Assembly (NCBI GenBank): GCA_017448975.1
Contig: JAFSKN010000017.1
Coordinates: 1-64,000, forward strand
From: Clostridia bacterium
GTDB lineage: Bacteria > Bacillota > Clostridia > Christensenellales > Aristaeellaceae
Length of the DNA: 64,000 nucleotides
Direction: 5' to 3'
Shown: positions 42,312 to 50,746 of the stretch, piece after piece
Layout: each line of letters opens with the position of its first letter
Position numbering within the stretch: the stretch's first letter is position 1
Notes under the pieces: model-generated
What the model saw: the letters and a program-made list of their open reading frames with translations, nothing else
What the model was told of the DNA's origin: nothing
The model's database searches: none
Made by a program: the position numbers and the translations under genes

Positions 42312-43936
42312 AAAAGATCAAAAATTGTTTGGTATTTCTCCTGCTCGCTTCCCTGTGCCTGGGCCTATCGGGCTGCCACGGCTCCCAGGATTCCAGCGCT
42401 TTCGCCGTGCCCGAAACATTCGATACCGGCCGGGAATACGAAATCACCTTCTGGGCCAAAAACGACACCAACCGGTCCCAGACCGCCGTGTATGAAAAGG
42501 CGATCGAAAGCTTCCAGGCTCTGTATCCCAACATCCATGTGAACATGCGCCTGTACACCGATTACGGCCGTATCTACAACGACGTGGTCACCAACATCGC
42601 CACCAATACCACGCCCAACGTGTGCATCACCTATCCCGATCACATCGCCACCTACCTGACCGGCAGCAACGTGATCGCGCCCCTGGACGAGCTGTTTACC
42701 GACGCCAAGTACGGCTTAGGCGGCAGCGAGGTGCGGTTCGACGGTCCCACCTTAGCCGAAATGGTGCCCCAGTTCTTAGAGGAATGCAAAATCGGCGGTC
42801 AGAGCGTAGCCATTCCCTATATGCGCTCCACGGAAGCGATGTACATCAACAAAACCTTCGTGGAAAAGTTAGGCTACACGGTGCCGGATGTGCTCACCTG
42901 GGATTTCGTGTGGGAGGTGTCCGATGCCGCCGCGTTAAAGGGCGAGGACGGCAATTACCTGCTGAACGGCCAGAAGACCATGATCCCCTTCATCTATAAG
43001 TCCACGGACAACATGATGATCCAGATGCTCAAGCAGAAAAACGCTCCCTATTCCACCGATGCGGGCGAAATCCTGATCTTCAACGATATCACGAAGGACC
43101 TGCTTTACACCGTGCGGGATCACGCGCAGGCCGGCGCTTTCTCCACCTTCAAAATCTCCAGCTATCCCGGCAACTTCCTGAACGCGGGCCAGTGCGTGTT
43201 CGCAGTGGACTCCACCGCCGGGGCCACCTGGATGGGGCCCCACGCTCCCAACATGGATATCGCCGCCGATCAGGTGGTGGATTTTGAAATCGTGGTGCGG
43301 CCCATTCCCCAGTTCGACCCCGAGCATCCCGTCATGATCAGCCAAGGCCCCTCCGTGTGCGTTTTCAACAAGGAAGACCCCCAGGAGGTGCTGGCCAGCT
43401 GGCTGTTCGCCCAATACCTGCTCACCAACGACGTGCAGGTAGGCTACGCCCTCACCGAGGGCTATGTGCCCGTGACCCTGAAAGCCCAGCAGACCGCCGA
43501 ATATCAGGATTACCTGAGCCGCAAGGGGGAGGACAACGAAAAGTACTACGCCGTCAAGCTGGACGCGGCGGAGCTGCTCATGGCCAACACGGCCAACACC
43601 TTCGTCACCCCGGTATTCAACGGCTCCGCCTCCCTGCGGGACGCCGCCGGTCAGCTGATCGAGGAAGTGGCCAAAACGGTCCGCAAGAAAAAGACGGTGG
43701 ACGACGCCTACATTCAAACCCTCTATGGCCAGATCAATTCGCTGTATCACCTGGACGAAATCGGCAATCAGGCAGGCGGCGCAGGAAGCGGCAAGACCCA
43801 ATTGGGCGAATTGCCCGGCACTGCCGTGGCTTTGCTTGCCGCGCTTGCCGCCGCCTGGGTGCTGATCGCGGCATACTGGCTCCGCCAAACCGTCAAACAG
43901 CGCCGCGCGAGGCAAAAAAAGGAAAACAATGGATGA
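42308..43936 (+). CDS. Solute-binding lipoprotein with C-terminal transmembrane anchor
   Basis: A 542-residue binding protein, about 100 residues longer than usual. The N-terminus has a lipobox LGLSGC (residues ~20-25). The binding domain starts YEITFWAKNDTNRSQTAVYEKAIESFQALYP. Unusually, the C-terminus adds a Gly-rich linker (GGAGSGKTQ), a transmembrane helix (TAVALLAALAAAWVLIAAYWL, ~residues 503-523) and a basic cytoplasmic tail (KQRRARQKKE). The protein therefore seems anchored at both ends. Same operon as its permeases and ATPase. Confidence 0.9.
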   Translation: MKKIKNCLVFLLLASLCLGLSGCHGSQDSSAFAVPETFDTGREYEITFWAKNDTNRSQTAVYEKAIESFQALYPNIHVNMRLYTDYGRIYNDVVTNIATNTTPNVCITYPDHIATYLTGSNVIAPLDELFTDAKYGLGGSEVRFDGPTLAEMVPQFLEECKIGGQSVAIPYMRSTEAMYINKTFVEKLGYTVPDVLTWDFVWEVSDAAALKGEDGNYLLNGQKTMIPFIYKSTDNMMIQMLKQKNAPYSTDAGEILIFNDITKDLLYTVRDHAQAGAFSTFKISSYPGNFLNAGQCVFAVDSTAGATWMGPHAPNMDIAADQVVDFEIVVRPIPQFDPEHPVMISQGPSVCVFNKEDPQEVLASWLFAQYLLTNDVQVGYALTEGYVPVTLKAQQTAEYQDYLSRKGEDNEKYYAVKLDAAELLMANTANTFVTPVFNGSASLRDAAGQLIEEVAKTVRKKKTVDDAYIQTLYGQINSLYHLDEIGNQAGGAGSGKTQLGELPGTAVALLAALAAAWVLIAAYWLRQTVKQRRARQKKENNG

Positions 43937-43961
43937 CAAACGCCGCTGTTTGTGATAGAAT
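43933..43961 (+). promoter_or_regulatory. Promoter of degV
   Basis: ATGACA (43933-43938), 17-nt spacer, TAGAAT (43956-43961) with TG extension. It overlaps the end of the binding-protein gene. Confidence 0.7.
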
Positions 43962-43962
43962 G

Positions 43963-43990
43963 AAAGGGTCCCTTAAAAGGGGCCCTTTTC
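43963..43990 (+). terminator. Terminator of the 39-44 kb importer operon
   Basis: GGGTCCCTT pairs with AAGGGGCCC (one G-U), followed by TTTT. It overlaps the start of the degV transcript. Confidence 0.75.
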
Positions 43991-44022
43991 ACAATCACGC
44001 CAGACCTTCAAAGGAGACGCTT

Positions 44023-44865
44023 ATGAACATCAAAGTCACCGCGGACAGCACCTGCGATTTGTCGCCCGAACTGCTTGCCCAATACGATATCACCCTCACT
44101 CCTCTGACCGTGATCAAGGATGGCCAGCCCTTTCAGGACGGCGTGGACATCAACCCCGAAATCATTTTCCGCCATGTAGATAACGGCGGCGCCCTGTGCA
44201 GCACCTCCGCCGTGAACGTGGACAGCTACCGCGCTTTATTCGGAGAATTGTCCCCCAAGTATGACGCGGTGATCCACATCACCATCGGTTCCCTGTTTTC
44301 CGCCTGCTACCAGAACGCCACCATCGCCGCGTCCAATTACCCCAACGTGCACGTGGTGGACAGCATGAACCTGTCCACCGGCCAGGGGCATCTGGTCATT
44401 GAGGCGGCCCAGCTGGCCGCCCAAGGGCTGAGCGCCATGGAAATCTGTTCCCAGCTGAACGCCATGCGGGGCCGGGTCAGCGCCAGCTTCATCATGGACC
44501 GGCTGGACTACATGCAGAAGGGCGGCCGCTGCTCCGCCGTGACCCTGCTGGGGAGCAAGCTGCTGAAAATCAAGCCCTGCATCGCCGTCCGCGACGGCGC
44601 TATGGGCGTGGTGGAAAAATACCGGGGCAACTTTGATAAGTGCGTGGAAAAGTATGTGAAGGACATGCTGAAGGACCGCAAGGACCTGCGGCTGGACCGC
44701 GTTTTCATCACGCATACCCCGGTGCCGGACGGCGCGGTGGAAATCGCCCGGGAAACGATCCGCAAATACGCGGAATTCCAGAACATTTACGAAACCAACG
44801 CGGGCTGCACCGTGTCCTGCCACTGCGGGCCGGGCACACTGGGCATCCTGTTCATCACCAAATAA
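44023..44865 (+). CDS. DegV family fatty-acid-binding protein
   Basis: A 280-residue EDD-fold protein; relatives (FakB) bind fatty acids for phosphorylation by FakA. Signatures: VTADSTCDLSPELLAQYDI at the N-terminus, TSAVNVDSYRALF, ITIGSLFSACYQNA, VVDSMNLSTGQGHLV, and FIMDRLDYMQKGGRCS. A complete length with AAAGGAG upstream. No fakA is in the window. Confidence 0.92.
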   Translation: MNIKVTADSTCDLSPELLAQYDITLTPLTVIKDGQPFQDGVDINPEIIFRHVDNGGALCSTSAVNVDSYRALFGELSPKYDAVIHITIGSLFSACYQNATIAASNYPNVHVVDSMNLSTGQGHLVIEAAQLAAQGLSAMEICSQLNAMRGRVSASFIMDRLDYMQKGGRCSAVTLLGSKLLKIKPCIAVRDGAMGVVEKYRGNFDKCVEKYVKDMLKDRKDLRLDRVFITHTPVPDGAVEIARETIRKYAEFQNIYETNAGCTVSCHCGPGTLGILFITK

Positions 44866-44885
44866 GGCTGAAAAAAGAAAACTTG

Positions 44886-44914
44886 TTGACAGCGTGCCCT
44901 TTCCCTTTTATAAT
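44886..44914 (+). promoter_or_regulatory. Promoter of the hisS T-box operon
   Basis: TTGACA (44886-44891), 17-nt spacer, TATAAT (44909-44914): full consensus. Confidence 0.93.
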
Positions 44915-44924
44915 ACTTTCTGGG

Positions 44925-45142
44925 CTATGACGGGACCAGCTTTGCCGTCGGCTGGACAAAGAGAGCGCGTCCGCAGGCTGAAAGACGCGCGCCGCCTGAG
45001 CAAAGGAGACACCCCCGAGCCTTCCCGGTTTTCCGGGCGCATCCCCGCGTTATCGGGCAAAAGCGGCGCGCGAAAACGCGCAAGCAGGGTGGCACCGCGA
45101 AGGTTTTCTTCGTCCCATGCGTTTGCATGGGCGTATTTTTTT
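44925..45142 (+). promoter_or_regulatory. T-box leader upstream of hisS-aspS
   Basis: The T-box core AGGGTGGCACCGCG is at 45086-45099, then a terminator CGTCCCATGC/GCATGGGCG with a T-run (45111-45142). The upstream part (GACAAAGAGAGC ...) is the expected Stem I start. I did not assign the specifier; His or Asp/Asn codons should be looked for. Unusually, a heptad repeat element separates the terminator from hisS. Confidence 0.9.
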
Positions 45143-45247
45143 GGAGTGTGGAGCGTGTAGTTTAGCTTGTCTGCGTTATTCTGCTGTTATGGCTATAACG
45201 AAAACATGATAAAACTCCACACTCCACCCTTCACACTCCACACTGAA
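45143..45247. repeat. Heptad inverted-repeat element 7
   Basis: Left arm GGAGTGTGGAGCGTGTAG (45143-45160); right arm of CTCCACA-CTCCACC-CTTCACA-CTCCACA units ending in CTGAAT (45213-45247). The core is about 52 nt. It lies inside the hisS 5' untranslated region. Confidence 0.85.
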
Positions 45248-45283
45248 TGAACCGCCAAATAGCAGCAAGGAGGAATTGATACA

Positions 45284-46549
45284 ATGTTGACGCAAGCGCC
45301 CAAGGGCACCCGGGACATGCTTCCCCAGGACGCCTACCTGTGGCAGTGGATCGAGCAGAAGGAACGGGAGGCGGCCAGGCTGGCGGGCTACCGGGAAATC
45401 CGCACTCCCGTTTTCGAGCATACGGAATTGTTCCTGCGCGGCGTGGGCGACACCACGGACATCGTGCAGAAGGAAATGTACACCTTCAAGGATAAGGGCG
45501 ACCGTTCCATCACCTTAAAGCCCGAGGGCACCGCCGGGGCCGTGCGCGCTTTCATCGAAAACCACCTGTTCCAGGAAGCGCTGCCCTGCAAGGTGTATTA
45601 TCTGAACGCCCCCATTTTCCGCTATGAGAACCCCCAGAGCGGGCGCTTGCGGGAGCATCACCAGTTCGGCATGGAGTGCTTCGGCGGCAAGGAACCCACG
45701 GTGGAAGCGGAGCTGATTTCCACCCTGTACGGCTTCCTCACGGGCCTCGGCCTCAAAAACCTGTGTGTCCACATCAATTCCATCGGCTGTCCGGAATGCC
45801 GTCCCAAGTATCACCAGACCCTGAAAAATTATTTGGGCGAGCGCATCCACGAAATGTGCGAAACCTGCCAGGGCCGGTTTGCGAAAAACCCCCTGCGCAT
45901 CCTGGACTGCAAGGAAGAAAAGTGCAAGGCCATCGTCAAGGACGCGCCCCTGATCCTGGACTGCCTGTGCGACGAGTGCAAAGATCACTTTGAACAGCTT
46001 CAGGCGCTTCTGACCGCCCAGGGCATCCCCTTCCAGATCGATCCCCACATCGTGCGCGGCCTGGACTACTATACCAAGACGGTGTTCGAGATCATCATGC
46101 AGGCGGGCCGTGAAGGCCTGGCCCTGTGCGGCGGCGGCCGGTACGACGGCCTGGTGGAGCAGCTTGGCGGCCCCGCCACCCCGGCGGCGGGCTTCGGCAT
46201 CGGCGCGGAGCGCATTTTGATGGAACTGCGCAACCAGAATCTGCTGCCCGAAATGCCCTCCGTTACCGACGTGTATGTGGCGAACCTTGGCGCGGACATG
46301 AAGATTCCCGCCTTCACCTTCGCCCAGGCTCTGCGGCAAAAGGGCGTAAAGGCCGATTCCGATCTGGCGGGCCGCAGCCTGAAAGCGCAGTTCAAGTTCG
46401 CCGATAAGATCGGGGCCAAGTACATCGTCATCGTAGGCGGCGACGAATACGCCCGGGGGACGGTGAAGCTGCGCGATATGACGGCCAAGGAAGAACAGGA
46501 ACTGCCGCTGGAAAGCGCGGCGGAAACAATCAAAAACATTATCGCATGA
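45284..46549 (+). CDS. hisS: Histidine--tRNA ligase
   Basis: Class II synthetase for tRNA-His, 421 residues. Motifs: QAPKGTRDMLPQDA at the start, motif 2 FRYENPQSGRLREHHQFGMECFG, HisA motif RGLDYYTKTVFEI, GGGRYDGLVEQLGG and motif 3 GFGIGAERILMEL. GGAGG precedes the ATG. It is regulated by the T-box leader upstream. Confidence 0.97.
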   Translation: MLTQAPKGTRDMLPQDAYLWQWIEQKEREAARLAGYREIRTPVFEHTELFLRGVGDTTDIVQKEMYTFKDKGDRSITLKPEGTAGAVRAFIENHLFQEALPCKVYYLNAPIFRYENPQSGRLREHHQFGMECFGGKEPTVEAELISTLYGFLTGLGLKNLCVHINSIGCPECRPKYHQTLKNYLGERIHEMCETCQGRFAKNPLRILDCKEEKCKAIVKDAPLILDCLCDECKDHFEQLQALLTAQGIPFQIDPHIVRGLDYYTKTVFEIIMQAGREGLALCGGGRYDGLVEQLGGPATPAAGFGIGAERILMELRNQNLLPEMPSVTDVYVANLGADMKIPAFTFAQALRQKGVKADSDLAGRSLKAQFKFADKIGAKYIVIVGGDEYARGTVKLRDMTAKEEQELPLESAAETIKNIIA

Positions 46550-46621
46550 CCGTGCAGGAGACGCAATCCTTCACACGTTTGAAGCAATTGCGTCACGCTG
46601 CCTGAATGTCTACATGTACCC

Positions 46622-46765
46622 CTGTCATCCTGAGCATCCCGCAGCGAGAGCGAATGGATAGGCGAAGGATCTCAAGGCGTGAATTATGCCAAATTATCTG
46701 TTATCCAGCAAAGAGAGCCTTCACGACGCGGCTCGCTCTGCTTGCGCCGCTGTTCAGGATGACAG
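46622..46765. repeat. Inverted repeat of the widespread 'GTCATCCTGAGC' family
   Basis: CTGTCATCCTGAG (46622-46634) and TCAGGATGACAG (46754-46765) form 12-nt inverted ends around GCAGCGAGAGCG...CGAAGGATCT. This motif is scattered in many bacterial genomes. The region 46550-46849 holds no gene. Confidence 0.75.
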
Positions 46766-46849
46766 CGTTAGTTGATACCTCTTCCGTTTGTTGCCGCCCC
46801 CCAACTCGCACCGCCACTCCACCCCGAAAATGAAAAGGAGGAAACAATC

Positions 46850-47311
46850 ATGAAAAGGCAATTCGTTTCCGTCCTGCTGCTGTGTCTGGTGGTTCTTGTC
46901 CCAGTTGCCGGTGCGGTCACGGATTATTTATCATCCTATTCCTCCTGGGTATCCGCGGAAGCTGCTCAGTCAGCCAGGGAATATACACCGCCAGTCGCCT
47001 TGTCCGATAGAGAGCTTTCCATCTTCCGCTTGGGCTACGCCTGCGGCTATGATTCGGCAAAGAGCGTGGAAGAGCTGTGGTCTTTCCTGCCGGATGGACT
47101 GGGCGTTCTCCAAACCCGCGCCGCCCTGGAGCCGGAGGAGGGCCAGGAAGTGTTCATCATCAATACCGAAACGAACAAGTTTCATCGCGTGGGCTGTTCC
47201 GCGGAAAAGAAAATCCTGCCGGAACACCGAAAAGAGATCGTCGCCACCTTTGAGTCTGTCTGCGGCCTCGGTTATTCCCCGTGCGGCATCTGCCTGAAAA
47301 ACAATCAATGA
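46850..47311 (+). CDS. Small secreted protein with Ada-like Cys/His metal-binding C-terminus
   Basis: A 153-residue exported protein: signal peptide (MKRQFVSVLLLCLVVLVPVAGA), a middle segment without known domain, and a C-terminal module VFIINTETNKFHRVGCSAEKKI ... GYSPCGICLKNN. The spacing F-H-x3-C ... G-Y-x-P-C-x-x-C matches the Ada-type zinc motif seen at the ends of many Firmicutes secreted proteins. AAAGGAGG precedes the start. It is inserted between hisS and aspS on the same strand. Confidence 0.78.
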   Translation: MKRQFVSVLLLCLVVLVPVAGAVTDYLSSYSSWVSAEAAQSAREYTPPVALSDRELSIFRLGYACGYDSAKSVEELWSFLPDGLGVLQTRAALEPEEGQEVFIINTETNKFHRVGCSAEKKILPEHRKEIVATFESVCGLGYSPCGICLKNNQ

Positions 47312-47375
47312 AACCTCTCACGGTATCACATTTTTGCAGTCTATTGAATCAAAACAAGATAGGAGATCGAAGAAA

Positions 47376-48665
47376 ATGGAACGAAATCTGATTGCCAACG
47401 TCGTCTGCGGCGAAACCAACAAAATCCAGGGCTTTGTGGAGAACCTGCGCAACAAGCGCACCATGGCCTTCCTGGTCATCCGAGACCACTCCGGCCGGCT
47501 GCAAGTGACCATCGAAAAAGAAAAGCACACCGATCTGGCCGCCATCGTGGATCAGCTCACCGTGGAAAGCGTGGTCACCTGCATCGGCCCCGTGGTGGAA
47601 AACGAATACGTCAAGATGGGCGGCAAGGAAATGCTGCCGGAGGAAATGGAAATCCTGTCCATTGCCGAACCCCTGCCCCTCACCAAGGACGCCGCCATCG
47701 ACAGCCGCATGGACTACCGCTGGGTGGATCTGCGCAGCGACAAGAACACCCTGATCTTCAAGGCCCAGACCGAACTGGTGGGCTCCATGCGCGATTTCTG
47801 CCGGAACAAGGGCTTCATGGAAATCCACACCCCCAAGCTCATCGGCGCGGCCAGCGAAAGCGGCAGCGACGTGTTTGAACTGAAATACTTCGACCGGAAA
47901 GCGTATCTCAGCCAGAGCCCCCAGTTCTACAAGCAGATGGCCATGGCCGCGGGCTTCGACCGCATCTTTGAAGTGGGCCCCGTGTTCCGCGCCGAGAAAT
48001 CCTTCACCAACAAGCACGCCACCGAATTCACCGGCTTCGACGTGGAAATGAGCTATATCACCTCCTTCCGGGACGTGATGGCCTTTGAAGCGGAGCTTTT
48101 GCAGTACGCCTTAAAGAACGTGCAGGAAAAGTACGGCGACCAGATCAAGGCCCTCTACGGCCTGGACACCATTGTGCCCACCCTGCCCTTCCCGGAAATG
48201 AAGCTTGCGGACGTTTACAAGGAGCTGGAAGAGCGCTACGGCTACAAGGTGGACGACAGCGAGAAGAACGACCTGACCACCGACGCCGAGCACCTGTGCG
48301 CCAAGCTAAGCATGGACAAGTTTGGCCATGAATTCCTCTTCGTCACGGATTACGGCCCCGAAAAACGCGCATTCTATCACATGCGGGATGAGCATGGTAT
48401 GCCCCTGGGCTACGACCTCATCTGGCGCGGCACCGAAATCACCACCGGCGCCCAGCGCGAGCACCGCTACGAGCAGCTCCGCAAACAGGCCGACGAAAAA
48501 GGCTTAGGCGAAGACGTGAAATTCTACATGGATTTCTTCCGCTACGGCTGCCCGCCCCACGGCGGCTTCGGCCTGGGCGTGGACCGCTTGACTATGCTGC
48601 TGCTGGGCCTGAGCATCAAGGAAGTCATGTTCCTGTTCCGCGGCCCCAACCGCATCACGCCGTAA
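47376..48665 (+). CDS. aspS: Aspartate--tRNA(Asp/Asn) ligase, archaeal-type (non-discriminating)
   Basis: Class II synthetase of 429 residues, the short archaeal/eukaryal AspRS type rather than the ~590-residue bacterial type with a GAD insertion. Visible: N-terminal OB fold (IQGFVENLRNKRTMAFLVIRD), motif 2 FEVGPVFRAEKSFTNKHATEFTGFDVEM, and motif 3 GGFGLGVDRLTMLLLGL. This type often also aspartylates tRNA-Asn, needing GatCAB; that is inference here. Start 47376 is set by AGGAGA 9 nt upstream; an earlier in-frame TTG lacks a ribosome site. Confidence 0.9.
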   Translation: MERNLIANVVCGETNKIQGFVENLRNKRTMAFLVIRDHSGRLQVTIEKEKHTDLAAIVDQLTVESVVTCIGPVVENEYVKMGGKEMLPEEMEILSIAEPLPLTKDAAIDSRMDYRWVDLRSDKNTLIFKAQTELVGSMRDFCRNKGFMEIHTPKLIGAASESGSDVFELKYFDRKAYLSQSPQFYKQMAMAAGFDRIFEVGPVFRAEKSFTNKHATEFTGFDVEMSYITSFRDVMAFEAELLQYALKNVQEKYGDQIKALYGLDTIVPTLPFPEMKLADVYKELEERYGYKVDDSEKNDLTTDAEHLCAKLSMDKFGHEFLFVTDYGPEKRAFYHMRDEHGMPLGYDLIWRGTEITTGAQREHRYEQLRKQADEKGLGEDVKFYMDFFRYGCPPHGGFGLGVDRLTMLLLGLSIKEVMFLFRGPNRITP

Positions 48666-48681
48666 AACCGAAAAATATACT

Positions 48682-48721
48682 GGGGGAAACCGCTCTTTGG
48701 TGCCCAAAGAGCGGTTCCCCC
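48682..48721. repeat. Compensated hairpin family, copy 3
   Basis: Arms 48682-48700 and 48704-48721 (...ACCGCTCTTTGG / CCAAAGAGCGGT...), one base shorter on the right. It sits 17 nt after the aspS stop and may serve as its terminator, though the following T-run is poor. Confidence 0.85.
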
Positions 48722-48745
48722 ATGTCCTTTTACGATAAAACTGTG

Positions 48746-48904
48746 TCAGTCGATTTTACCAACAAAGCGGTAAAAGATTTCGATTTCCTGTTCATTGAGC
48801 CCTTTCGTCACTTTGACAGGCTCATGGATCAGGATTTTTTCTATCAGCGTATTCAGCAGATCAGCGGTCAGTTCAGTTGGCGCAGCATAATATAGGGTTA
48901 CATG
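48746..48904 (-). pseudogene. C-terminal remnant of a serine site-specific recombinase
   Basis: An open reading frame without a start codon encodes about 50 residues ending ...LTADLLNTLIEKILIHEP, then QEIEIFYRFVGKID and a stop. This is the usual C-terminal end of large serine recombinases of conjugative and mobilisable elements. The catalytic and Cys-rich regions are absent, so it is a fragment. Confidence 0.75.
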
Positions 48905-49242
48905 ATAACAGATTTCTTTGCTTCAACGGTCTTTGCTTCCGCTTCAACAGCCTTTGCCACGGGCGGCTTCTTCGGAGCAATCAGCTTGTCCAACTGCTGC
49001 TGTGAAAAACTGCTGCGGAACATCAGCTCCAGCAAACCGTCGATCTCTTCATTCGTCAGCAGCAAAGGTTCCCGCAGATACTTTTCCAGAATCTCACCCC
49101 GGGAACGCTGACGCTCAATGATCTCCTGAGCCTCCAGTTCCTTTTTCAGCAGCTCCATCGCTTTCTTTTCCTCGGCAGCCTTCTTCCGTTTCTCCTCTGC
49201 CCAGGCAATTTTCTTCTGAATCTCAAGATACGTTTTCGCCAT
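48898..49242 (-). CDS. Small charged mobile-element protein (DUF3847-like)
   Basis: A 114-residue, highly charged, helix-rich protein: coiled-coil-like N-half (AWAEEKRKKAAEEKKAMELLKKE) and a segment RSRGEILEKYLREPLLLTNEEIDGLLELMF that resembles DUF3847 proteins found with relaxases. GGAGG precedes ATG 49242. It overlaps the recombinase remnant slightly and probably belongs to the same decayed element. The C-terminal Lys/Ala/Glu tail may be altered. Confidence 0.6.
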   Translation of the reverse strand: MAKTYLEIQKKIAWAEEKRKKAAEEKKAMELLKKELEAQEIIERQRSRGEILEKYLREPLLLTNEEIDGLLELMFRSSFSQQQLDKLIAPKKPPVAKAVEAEAKTVEAKKSVIM

Positions 49243-49933
49243 ATTCTCACCTCCCTTCGTACAGTCATGCGGCGTATTTTGTTTTTCCAACTCTTGAAAT
49301 ATTCACCAAAATGACAATTAAACTCTTGATAAAACAGTTTTATATAGAAAAACCACGAACTCTTGCAGATTGCAAAAAGATCGGGTTGCTTCTTTTGCTT
49401 CTTTCGCTCCAATTAACAATTCAAATCCGTTGCGGTTCTTCTGATTCTGTGCTATAATGTATTTGTGAAACACGTCCATCTCATCTGCCACTATTCCATG
49501 GTAGAGAGTGACTGGATCCTTCACACCGATATTCGGAAGCCATGCGTAACAAGAATCAGACCTATTATGACACGGGGTGTACGGGATATTTACGCATAAA
49601 GGCTCCCTGCCTGACGCTTCCGATATGGATGGATTCAGATCGAGGGCACTATGGCGATTATTCACAATATATTTGCAGAAAAAGGGTTGACATCCATGCG
49701 GAATCATGCTGCCCTCGCACAGCACAGCACAGGCTAACTGTACCCTTTTTTGTTACATAAGTGTTTTCAGGCGTTAGGCAAAAGAGTTCACGCGCTCTTT
49801 CGCCTGATGGCTTTTTCGCGTCCGGAAGGAAAAGACACGAAGCGTTGAATGAGCGTGTGTTTTTGCCCGATGCATCATCAATCAAAAAGAATGATTGCGT
49901 TCTTTGAGAAAAACGAGTTGAATGAGGTGTCAA
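49243..49933. other. Region upstream of the EPS locus, no clear gene
   Basis: About 690 nt, AT-richer than the left part. A 135-codon frame on the minus strand (49318-49725) has no recognisable domain or ribosome site and I do not call it. A two-part hairpin (CAGGCG 49768-49773 with CGCCTG 49800-49805; AAAGAG with CTCTTT inside) followed by TTTTT (49812-49816) looks like an attenuator or terminator in the EPS leader. Confidence 0.45.
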
Positions 49934-50746
49934 ATGCAAAACGAACCAAGTACACAAACAATTGGAACTGAAACGCCCTCTTCGGGCAAATCAAATGTCA
50001 ATGTGAACCAAATCGATCTGGTGGCTCTTTTCGCACACATGATAAAAAAAGCCCATTGGATCGCTTTGGGCGCATTGGCAGGTGCTGCCATCGCCGCTAT
50101 CCTTGTTTCTTTCGTCATTTCACCTGTTTATTCCACCACGGCGAAGCTTTACATCGTCAATTCCGAGACCTCTATTTCCCTGGCTGATCTTCAAATCGGT
50201 TCCAATCTGGCCGGCGATTACCAGGAAGTGTTTAAAAATTGGCATATTCATGAACTGGTCATTCAAAGGCTGGGAATGGATTTAAGCTATAAAAAGCTCT
50301 CTAAAATGGTATCTGTTTCCAACCCGTCCAACACGCATGTTCTGTATATAACCGTGAAGTCTGGAGACCCGTCGGAAGCGAGACTGATCGCGAATACTTA
50401 TGCGGAGGTGGCGAGTGAATTCATTGCTGTCAAGATGGACATGCGACAGCCGATTATTTTTGAGGAAGCCAAAGAGCCCGACGAACCCGTTTCCCCCAAT
50501 AAAACACTTGCCGTAATCATTGGTTTTGCAGACGGCGCGCTTACCGTCATGATTGTTTTCACCATCATGTTTTTATTCGATGATCGGATCCTGTCCAGTC
50601 AGGATATTGCAAAAGTCGATGGATTGACCACATTGGGCATCATTCCCAATTTAGACACAGTGAATGGCGCTAACAACAAGAACGCTCAAGCAAAAGGAAG
50701 GAGGAACCGAAAGTATGAAAAAAGCTATGATAAGCGCCCTTCCTGA
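49934..50746 (+). CDS. Wzz/CpsC-type polysaccharide chain-length protein
   Basis: A 270-residue polysaccharide co-polymerase subunit and activator of the adjacent tyrosine kinase. Two transmembrane helices (about residues 36-60 and 188-212) flank an extracellular domain; the Wzz pattern PVYSTTAKLYIVN follows TM1 and EPDEPVSPNKTLAVIIG precedes TM2. Start 49934 has GAGGTG just upstream. The end overlaps the kinase gene by 32 nt. Confidence 0.9.
   Translation: MQNEPSTQTIGTETPSSGKSNVNVNQIDLVALFAHMIKKAHWIALGALAGAAIAAILVSFVISPVYSTTAKLYIVNSETSISLADLQIGSNLAGDYQEVFKNWHIHELVIQRLGMDLSYKKLSKMVSVSNPSNTHVLYITVKSGDPSEARLIANTYAEVASEFIAVKMDMRQPIIFEEAKEPDEPVSPNKTLAVIIGFADGALTVMIVFTIMFLFDDRILSSQDIAKVDGLTTLGIIPNLDTVNGANNKNAQAKGRRNRKYEKSYDKRPS

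Noticed and set aside
49318-49725. 135-codon minus-strand frame upstream of the EPS locus
   Set aside because: No ribosome site, no recognisable domain, mixed composition; could be a decayed mobile-element piece but not supportable as a gene.
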